DNA from: Hallerella sp963629575
GTDB taxonomy: Bacteria > Fibrobacterota > Fibrobacteria > Fibrobacterales > Fibrobacteraceae
Reading direction: 5' to 3'
NCBI GenBank assembly: GCA_963629575.1
Contig: CAVGIM010000061.1
Span: 1-12,232 of the forward strand
Length of the DNA: 12,232 nt
Made by a program: the position numbers and the translations under genes. Position 1 is the stretch's first letter. The number at the start of each line of letters is the position of its first letter. The notes beneath the pieces are model-generated. The model was given only the letters and a program-made list of their open reading frames with translations. It searched no databases and was not told the DNA's origin. Of the stretch, positions 1 to 4,830 are shown piece after piece.

Positions 1-160
1 TTTGAACCTAAACGTCTGCGAAACTCAGATCTAAGCTCCAAGCTCTAGGCTCTGACCGCGCTCCAGGATGACCGCTAGAAGTAAAAGTTCGCTCGGAGTC
101 CCACTCTCCACTCTCAACACCCCACACTTCGCGCTCCACTATAAACCCAAATCGCCATTC
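1..160. other. Gene-free region upstream of the riboswitch
   Basis: No supported coding region is seen on either strand. The stretch is pyrimidine-rich and repetitive in texture. Three imperfect copies of an AAGCTC/GGCTCT-like unit lie side by side at about 31-54, and a CTC-rich run lies at about 100-120. This reads as intergenic sequence after a gene that ends outside the window. I see no clear terminator hairpin. Confidence 0.5.
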
Positions 161-162
161 GT

Positions 163-174
163 TTACTATATTTG
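163..174 (+). promoter_or_regulatory. Promoter-like box upstream of the TPP riboswitch
   Basis: The AT-rich element TTACTATATTTG lies 7-18 nt upstream of the riboswitch, the right place for transcription to start just before the aptamer. Its 3' part, TATATTTG, fits the TAnnTTTG -7 element described for Bacteroidota promoters. A closely similar box, TTTACTATCTTTT, precedes parE. I see no convincing upstream (-33/-35) partner. The call rests on motif similarity and position only. Confidence 0.45.
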
Positions 175-180
175 ACGCAC

Positions 181-268
181 TCATTCGGGGTGCTACCGCA
201 CACGGTGTGCGGATGCTGAGAACAAACCCGAAGACCTGATCAGGGTAATTCCTGCGGAGGCATAATGA
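181..268 (+). promoter_or_regulatory. TPP riboswitch (THI element) controlling cytX
   Basis: The conserved THI-box segments are present in order: CGGGGTGC (186-193), GCTGAGA (215-221), ACCCG (226-230) and ACCTGATCAGGGTAAT (234-249). Pairings that can be drawn are P2 186-189 with 227-230; P3 CCGCACA (196-202) with TGTGCGG (206-212); P5 CAGG (241-244) with CCTG (251-254); and P4 CCT (235-237) with AGG (258-260). P1 can form between TCATT (181-185) and AATGA (264-268). The Shine-Dalgarno GGAGG (256-260) supplies one side of P4, and the candidate P1 contains the cytX start codon. The inference is translational repression when thiamine pyrophosphate is bound. No separate terminator hairpin lies between aptamer and gene. 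Confidence 0.95.
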
Positions 269-1398
269 ATCGTCAAGGTACTGGCATTTTCGCCAGCGGT
301 ATCATCTGGTTTGGCGCGGCGGTTTCTGTCGCGGAAATCGAAGCGGGCATCCAGTCCGGAAACAACTGGATAGCCCTAATACTCGGACATCTTCTGGGCG
401 GAGCGCTTCTCTTTGCTGTCGGGCTTATCGGCGCAAAGGCTCGGCTAAACGCAATGGACTCGACCGCTTCCGCGTTCGGGAAGAACGGAGCCAAGTTCTT
501 CGCCCTGCTGAATCTCTTGCAGCTTGTCGGGTGGACTTCCGTCATGATTGCGCAGGGAGCGTCCGCACTCGGCGGACTCGAGCTTCCGCTGAGCACGCCA
601 ATCCTCTCGATTGGCCTTGCGATTCTTGTCGCTGTCTGGATTTTTATCGGGCTCAAGGATTCGGCGCATATCGCGACTGTCGCCATGACGCTTCTCGCTG
701 TTCTCGTCGCCATTCTCACCTTCAAGCTCTTCGGTTCCGCAAGCGCCGCTTCGAACGTTTCGACGGAGACGCTTTCCTTCTGGGCCGCGTTCGAACTTTC
801 CGTCGCGATGCCGCTCTCCTGGCTTCCGCTCGTTTCGGACTACACGAAAAACGCCGAGCGTCCTTTTGCCGCGACGGCGACATCGGCCATCGTCTATACG
901 ATCGTGAGCATCTGGATGTACGCCATTGGAATGCTTATCGCTTCTTCCGGCGCAGAAAATCTCTCCAAGGCCATTCTCTCCGTCGGGCTGGGAATTCCCG
1001 GCATTCTCATCGTCGTCTTCTCGACTGTCACCACGACATTTCTCGACGCCTATTCCGCCGGGGAATCCGCCAAGACCGTTTACGGCAGGCTGAACCCGAA
1101 AATCGTGGGCGTCATCGTCTGCGCGCTCGGCGTGCTCCTTTCCGTTTCGGGAATCATCGATCGCTACACGGACTTTCTCTATCTCATCGCGTCCGTCTTT
1201 GCGCCGATGGCCGCCGTTTTCGCCGTTTCCCACTACATCGTGAAACGCCCGCTCCCGGTGTGGAACCTTGTCTCCTGGGCAATCGGGTTCGGGATTTACC
1301 AGTTCGCCGGAGAATCTCCGATAGGTCCGACGATGACCGCCATGGCGGTTTCGGCAGTCCTTGCGCTCGTCGGAATCGCCAAAAAACAATCCCTGTAA
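265..1398 (+). CDS. cytX: Putative hydroxymethylpyrimidine transporter CytX (NCS1 family)
   Basis: A 377-residue, very hydrophobic protein with about 11-12 predicted membrane segments spread over its length, starting at residues 9-24 and ending near 354-373. Its length and N-terminal pattern (GTGIFASGIIWFGAAVSVAEIEAG) match CytX-type members of the nucleobase:cation symporter-1 family. The family is thought to import hydroxymethylpyrimidine (HMP), the pyrimidine half of thiamine, across the inner membrane. The TPP riboswitch immediately upstream supports a thiamine-related substrate rather than cytosine. The start at 265 follows GGAGG (256-260), which lies inside the aptamer. The gene stands alone, ends in TAA and is followed by a strong terminator. 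HMP specificity is inferred from family and riboswitch; nothing in the sequence fixes the substrate. No thiamine biosynthesis gene is adjacent. Confidence 0.9.
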   Translation: MNRQGTGIFASGIIWFGAAVSVAEIEAGIQSGNNWIALILGHLLGGALLFAVGLIGAKARLNAMDSTASAFGKNGAKFFALLNLLQLVGWTSVMIAQGASALGGLELPLSTPILSIGLAILVAVWIFIGLKDSAHIATVAMTLLAVLVAILTFKLFGSASAASNVSTETLSFWAAFELSVAMPLSWLPLVSDYTKNAERPFAATATSAIVYTIVSIWMYAIGMLIASSGAENLSKAILSVGLGIPGILIVVFSTVTTTFLDAYSAGESAKTVYGRLNPKIVGVIVCALGVLLSVSGIIDRYTDFLYLIASVFAPMAAVFAVSHYIVKRPLPVWNLVSWAIGFGIYQFAGESPIGPTMTAMAVSAVLALVGIAKKQSL

Positions 1399-1409
1399 AA
1401 GCTTTTAGC

Positions 1410-1439
1410 GAGGAAGCGGCAACGCTTCCTCTTTTATTT
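1410..1439 (+). terminator. Intrinsic terminator after cytX
   Basis: A perfect 9-bp stem, GAGGAAGCG (1410-1418) with CGCTTCCTC (1423-1431), is closed by a GCAA (GNRA) tetraloop. A T-rich tail, TTTTATTT (1432-1439), follows. It begins 11 nt after the cytX stop codon. Stem, loop and tail all fit Rho-independent termination and separate cytX from the next segment. Confidence 0.9.
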
Positions 1440-1515
1440 GACTCAATCCACTGGCGGAAATCTGCCGGGCTAGGCTAGAGTATTTACGCTTGCAAGACTC
1501 TGTGACGGACATTCC

Positions 1516-1537
1516 AACGAAAGCTCTCGTTTTTTTA
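1516..1537 (+). terminator. Weak hairpin with T-run
   Basis: AACGA (1516-1520) can pair with TCGTT (1527-1531) around a 6-nt loop, directly followed by more T residues (uninterrupted T-run 1530-1536). The stem is only 5 bp, so this is at best a weak terminator. It may simply be an AT-rich stretch ahead of the next gene. The real terminator for cytX lies about 100 nt upstream, so this one has no obvious job. Confidence 0.2.
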
Positions 1538-1551
1538 CCTTTCCTTGCAGA

Positions 1552-1567
1552 TTTTTATTATTTTAAA
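1552..1567 (+). promoter_or_regulatory. Promoter-like AT-rich box before the broken small gene
   Basis: TTTTTATTATTTTAAA resembles the TTTACTATnTTT boxes upstream of the TPP riboswitch and parE. It lies about 30 nt before the best start codon of the small broken gene at 1597. No matching upstream element is visible, so the call is positional and tentative. Confidence 0.25.
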
Positions 1568-1596
1568 TGGAAACTACAAAAAAAAAGGAAACCAGA

Positions 1597-1849
1597 ATGG
1601 GACAGCTCAAGGAACTGCGCGATACGATCCTTGCCGACATTACAAAGGACTACCTGGATACGGCAAGCGACGAATTCTTATCCGAAACCGAACTCGCGGG
1701 ACTCGAACGAGACGCCGACCGACACCCAATACGGCGACATCTATTTCACGGAACAGGGACTTGCGTCCTTTGACTATTCCCCGAACGTCCTCCCCTATTC
1801 CGGTTACAGACAGGTCTATCTCGGCAACATCAAGGATCTTCTCCCATGA
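1597..1849 (+). pseudogene. Frameshifted small gene, DUF3298-like C-terminal remnant
   Basis: The 5' part reads in one frame from ATG 1597 (MGQLKELRDTILADI...). That start has an AAGGA Shine-Dalgarno at 1585-1589. The sensible 3' part (TQYGDIYFTEQGLASFDYSP...NIKDLLP) reads in the +1 frame and ends at TGA 1847-1849. A period-4 duplication at 1715-1723 (CGAC twice, 1716-1723) explains the break. Removing one copy joins ...LERDAD to TQYGDIYF and gives an intact 82-residue product. The C-terminal pattern YFTEQGL...SPNVLPYSGYRQVYL...IKDLL resembles the end of DUF3298-type periplasmic or lipoprotein domains; this is recognition from memory, moderately sure. The product is much shorter than a full DUF3298 protein and has no signal peptide, so the 5' part is probably also lost. 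The stop overlaps the next start by ATGA, which suggests former translational coupling. Alternatives are an assembly error or a programmed frameshift. Confidence 0.6.
1715..1723 (+). repeat. 4-bp tandem duplication that breaks the reading frame
   Basis: CCGACCGAC has period 4 (2.25 copies of CGAC/CCGA). The extra 4 bp shift the frame by +1. Before it the small gene reads ...ERDAD in frame; after it the plausible reading is one frame over, TQYGDIYF. Deleting CGAC restores a single frame from 1597 to 1849 with no internal stop. The pattern is typical of replication slippage. Confidence 0.6.
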
Positions 1850-2760
1850 AACATCTTCTCTCCCTACTGCTTGTTCTCTTCCTTATCGCCTGCCAAAAGG
1901 CGAAACCGGTCGAAACCGCCGAAGCCCCGGCAGAAAAAGCGAAGACGCTGTGCGAAAAATACGTGGCGCATATCCGGAGTCCGTTCGTCAAAACTTTCCA
2001 GACCAAGGAAATCTGCATGGATTCGGTTCACCTGGTTCTTTTCCGGGATCCTAAACCGGCACCGTATCTGCCATATGAGCCGGATCTGTATTCCGCCATC
2101 CAATCCTACTCCAGAGCATTCCGCCATAACCTTATCGAATTTGCGACGGTAACATCACCGAAAACCCGCAAGACGGACAGTCTTTTTTCTTTCAAAATTG
2201 AAACGACTCGGTTTGATTTTTCAAGCCTCTCCATGCCTAGATTCGGGAAAGAAACAGACAACATCGACATTCCTTACTATAGCATTCCCCCTTTCTATGA
2301 CCCCAATGAACTTAGCACAAAGGTCAATGTTTTCAAGAAAAGCACGACAGAACTATACTTCCAACACGGATTCAATCTGGACATCTACTCCACCGAAACG
2401 GGAAAGCTTCGCCCCAAAATCAACGAATTCAAGAGAGAAACTATTTATCGTTTCAGATGCCACAATCCAACACCTCCATTCGGTCACTATGCTTTTTACA
2501 CGGATTCAAGCATCCTGATCAAGGCGAATCCCAAGATGCATTCCAACTACCTGGAATACTTTTTCGAAGGGGATTCGCTCCACATGGCGTTACAGCCCGA
2601 TTACTGCCTGGTAATGGCCTTTTACAGGGATAACGGAGAAAAACAGGTTTACTCGAACAAGAATTGTACACCGGAAATGTTCGAAGATCCGCGTAGCTTG
2701 TTTTGGGATGATAAGCGAGGAAATTGTTCGACGCTACCTTTCTATCTTTACAGTTTCTAG
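1846..2760 (+). CDS. Putative lipoprotein of unknown function
   Basis: A 304-residue protein with a classic type II signal peptide: MKH, a Leu-rich core, then the lipobox LIAC with lipidated Cys16. Gln at +2 argues against inner-membrane retention, so an outer-membrane periplasmic lipoprotein is likely. A short Glu/Ala/Pro/Lys linker (residues 17-35) follows. The remainder is rich in Tyr, Phe and Pro and carries six further cysteines (36, 57, 205, 254, 274, 294), an even number that could form disulfides in the periplasm. I recognise no domain. The start overlaps the stop of the broken upstream gene (ATGA, 1846-1849), with AAGGA at 1832-1836 as ribosome binding site. Base composition is visibly more AT-rich and codon use looser than in the parE operon, which suggests an accessory or fast-evolving gene. 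No terminator is seen after the TAG. Confidence 0.8.
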   Translation: MKHLLSLLLVLFLIACQKAKPVETAEAPAEKAKTLCEKYVAHIRSPFVKTFQTKEICMDSVHLVLFRDPKPAPYLPYEPDLYSAIQSYSRAFRHNLIEFATVTSPKTRKTDSLFSFKIETTRFDFSSLSMPRFGKETDNIDIPYYSIPPFYDPNELSTKVNVFKKSTTELYFQHGFNLDIYSTETGKLRPKINEFKRETIYRFRCHNPTPPFGHYAFYTDSSILIKANPKMHSNYLEYFFEGDSLHMALQPDYCLVMAFYRDNGEKQVYSNKNCTPEMFEDPRSLFWDDKRGNCSTLPFYLYSF

Positions 2761-2847
2761 GGCCCCCGTAACGCTGGCCGCATTCATTTCCCGTTCAAAA
2801 AGTCGCTCTCGCAAAATGCACAAATAAGCACTACGCAGATAAAAAGT

Positions 2848-2860
2848 TTTACTATCTTTT
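2848..2860 (+). promoter_or_regulatory. Promoter-like box upstream of parE
   Basis: TTTACTATCTTTT is almost the same as the box ahead of the TPP riboswitch (TTTACTATATTTG). Its TATCTTTT part matches the Bacteroidota TAnnTTTG -7 pattern at all fixed positions but the last. Transcription from here would give a leader of about 100 nt before parE. A second, weaker candidate, CATATTTG, lies at 2916-2923, closer to the gene. Confidence 0.4.
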
Positions 2861-2871
2861 CCGAAAAATTG

Positions 2872-2888
2872 GACCGGGACGCCGGGTC
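2872..2888 (+). other. Small GC hairpin in the parE leader
   Basis: CCGG (2874-2877) pairs with CCGG (2882-2885) over a GACG loop. It is extended by GA (2872-2873) with TC (2887-2888) across one bulged G. It would lie near the 5' end of a transcript started at the 2848-2860 box. No T-run follows, so it is not a terminator. It may protect the 5' end or be incidental. Confidence 0.25.
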
Positions 2889-2961
2889 AAGGCGAAAGCG
2901 GTTTCAAATTTTATTCATATTTGGCACGATTTTTAACGAAAACGGTTTTTAGGTCTATTCT

Positions 2962-4830
2962 ATGGCAGTCAAATACACGGAAGACAACATCAAGTCGCTC
3001 GAATGGCACGAGCACATCCGGATGCGTCCTGGCATGTATATCGGAAAGCTCGGCAACGGGCAAAGCCCGGACGACGGCATCTACGTTTTAGCCAAGGAAA
3101 TCATCGACAACTCGATCGACGAATTTGTCATGGGCGCGGGCAAGCGCATCGAAATCGAAATCCAGGACCGGGAAGTCCACGTGCGCGATTACGGCCGCGG
3201 CATCCCGCTCGGAAAAGTCATCGACTGCGTTTCCAAGATGAATACGGGCGGAAAATACGATTCCGAAGCGTTCCAGAAGTCGGTCGGGCTGAACGGCGTC
3301 GGAACGAAGGCGGTGAACGCGCTATCCGAAAAGTTTATCGTACAGAGCTTCCGCGACGGCAAGTGCAAGAAGGCGGAATTCAGCCGGGGCGTCCTGGTCA
3401 AGGAATACGGCGAATGCAAGACGGACGAAAAGACGGGAACGGAAATCATCTTCTCGCCGGACCCGACGATATTCGACAAGAACTACCGCTTTCTCCCCGC
3501 CTACATGGAAGAGAAAATCTGGAACTACGCCTACCTGAACACCGGGCTTACGCTCGTGATGAACGGGAAGGAATACGCAAGCAAGAGCGGACTTCTCGAC
3601 CTTCTCTCCGGGCGCGTTGACGATACGCTCCGCTACCCGATAGCCCACATGAAGGCGAAGGACGTCGAAATCGCCTTCACCCACGGGAACCAATACGGCG
3701 AACATTATTTCAGCTTCGTGAACGGTCAGCACACGACGCAGGGAGGAACACACCAGCAGGCGTTCCGCGAAGGGTTCGTCAAGGGCGTACGCGACCACTA
3801 CAAAAAGGATCTCGACCCGTCGGATATCCGGAACTGCATCATCGCGGCCATCTCCATCCGCATCCAGGAACCCGTTTTCGAATCGCAGACAAAGACGAAG
3901 CTCGGCAGCACGACAACGGCGCCGGGAGGACCTTCGCTCCGCACCTGGATTGTCGATTATGTCGCGACCGAAGTCGATAACTACCTGCACAAGAATCCCG
4001 AAGCGGAAAAGGCCCTGCAGGACCGCATCTTGCAAAGCGAGCGCGAACGTAAAGACATCGCCGGCATCCGGAAGCTCGCCAACGAACGCGCGCGAAAGGC
4101 GAACCTGAACAACAAGAAGCTCCGGGATTGCAAGGTCCATCTGACGGACTCGAAGAATCCCGTCCACAAGGAAACGATGATCTTCCTGACCGAGGGAGAT
4201 TCCGCCTCGGGGACGCTGACCAAGGCGCGAAACGTACAGAACCAGGCGGTTTTCAGCCTCCGGGGAAAACCGCTCAACTGCTTCGGGCTCACCAAGAAGG
4301 TCGTCTATGAAAACGAGGAATTCAACCTGCTCCAGCACGCGCTCGATATCGAAAACGGCCTAGACTCGCTCCGCTACGACAAGGTGATCATCGCGACCGA
4401 TGCCGATGTCGATGGAATGCACATCCGCCTTCTCCTGATGACGTTCTTTCTCCAGTTTTTCCCGGAACTAGTCGAGCAAAGGCACCTGTATATTTTGCAG
4501 ACGCCTCTTTTCCGGGTCAGAAATTCCCGACAGGGCAAAGATTCCAGGCAGGAAAAGGTTATCTACTGCTATGACGAGGCGGAACGCGACGAGGCGGCAA
4601 GGAAGCTCGCCGGCAAGGACCTCGAAATCAGCCGGTTCAAGGGACTAGGCGAAATCAACCCGGGAGAATTTCGCCAGTTTATCGGCGAGACGATGCGGCT
4701 CGAAAGCGTCGTCTCCCCGCCGGACGCGTCCCTGAACAAGATGCTCGGCTACTACATGGGAAAGAACACTCCCGAACGCCAGAACCGAATTGTGCAGAAC
4801 TTGCGTACCGAAGCGGTAGAGGAACTTTAA
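2962..4830 (+). CDS. parE: DNA topoisomerase IV subunit B (ParE type)
   Basis: A 622-residue ATPase subunit of a type IIA topoisomerase. It acts with the next gene's product to pass one DNA duplex through another, chiefly decatenating daughter chromosomes. The GHKL ATP-binding motifs are present: EIIDNSIDE (catalytic Glu46, Asn50), DYGRGIP (76-82), and the lid GLNGVGTKAV (109-118). The transducer lysine is in QTK (309-311). The Toprim motifs are EGDSASG (Glu411) and TDADVDG (Asp480, 482, 484), followed by RFKGLGE (558-564). All catalytic residues are intact and the length is normal for ParE; the insert found in some proteobacterial GyrB proteins is absent. The pattern (MRPGMYIGKLG, QKSVGLNGVGTKAVNALS) matches the Bacteroidota-type ParE. 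The ATG at 2962 has only a weak AGG (2951-2953) upstream. The gene heads the parE-parC-nrnA-helicase run; its stop TAA directly touches the parC ATG. A gyrase B identity is possible but less likely. Confidence 0.92.
   Translation: MAVKYTEDNIKSLEWHEHIRMRPGMYIGKLGNGQSPDDGIYVLAKEIIDNSIDEFVMGAGKRIEIEIQDREVHVRDYGRGIPLGKVIDCVSKMNTGGKYDSEAFQKSVGLNGVGTKAVNALSEKFIVQSFRDGKCKKAEFSRGVLVKEYGECKTDEKTGTEIIFSPDPTIFDKNYRFLPAYMEEKIWNYAYLNTGLTLVMNGKEYASKSGLLDLLSGRVDDTLRYPIAHMKAKDVEIAFTHGNQYGEHYFSFVNGQHTTQGGTHQQAFREGFVKGVRDHYKKDLDPSDIRNCIIAAISIRIQEPVFESQTKTKLGSTTTAPGGPSLRTWIVDYVATEVDNYLHKNPEAEKALQDRILQSERERKDIAGIRKLANERARKANLNNKKLRDCKVHLTDSKNPVHKETMIFLTEGDSASGTLTKARNVQNQAVFSLRGKPLNCFGLTKKVVYENEEFNLLQHALDIENGLDSLRYDKVIIATDADVDGMHIRLLLMTFFLQFFPELVEQRHLYILQTPLFRVRNSRQGKDSRQEKVIYCYDEAERDEAARKLAGKDLEISRFKGLGEINPGEFRQFIGETMRLESVVSPPDASLNKMLGYYMGKNTPERQNRIVQNLRTEAVEEL

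Noticed and set aside
445..1389. Long open frame on the - strand opposite cytX (314 codons)
   Set aside because: Arg/Asp/Gly-rich low-quality translation with no domain. It lies fully antisense to a clear transporter and arises from the GC-biased codon pattern of that gene.
531..1478. Second + strand open frame across cytX (315 codons)
   Set aside because: The translation is Arg/His-rich shadow sequence of cytX and runs through its terminator; no start signal.
1490..1714. 5' part of the frame that starts at 1490 as the true N-terminus of the small gene
   Set aside because: It crosses the T-run and promoter-like box and translates to unstructured, Arg/Ser/Cys-containing sequence. The frame from 1597 has a good AAGGA site and protein-like helices.
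1711..1730. Programmed +1 frameshift in the small gene
   Set aside because: No slippery run, in-frame stop at the shift site or stimulatory structure is visible. A 4-bp duplication explains the shift more simply, though read and homolog data could reopen this.
2761..2790. GGCC-GGCC hairpin after the lipoprotein gene as a terminator
   Set aside because: The stem is only 4 bp with an 11-nt loop and no T-run follows.
3322..4338. 338-codon antisense frame inside parE
   Set aside because: All catalytic motifs are on the + strand. The antisense product resembles no family and is a shadow.
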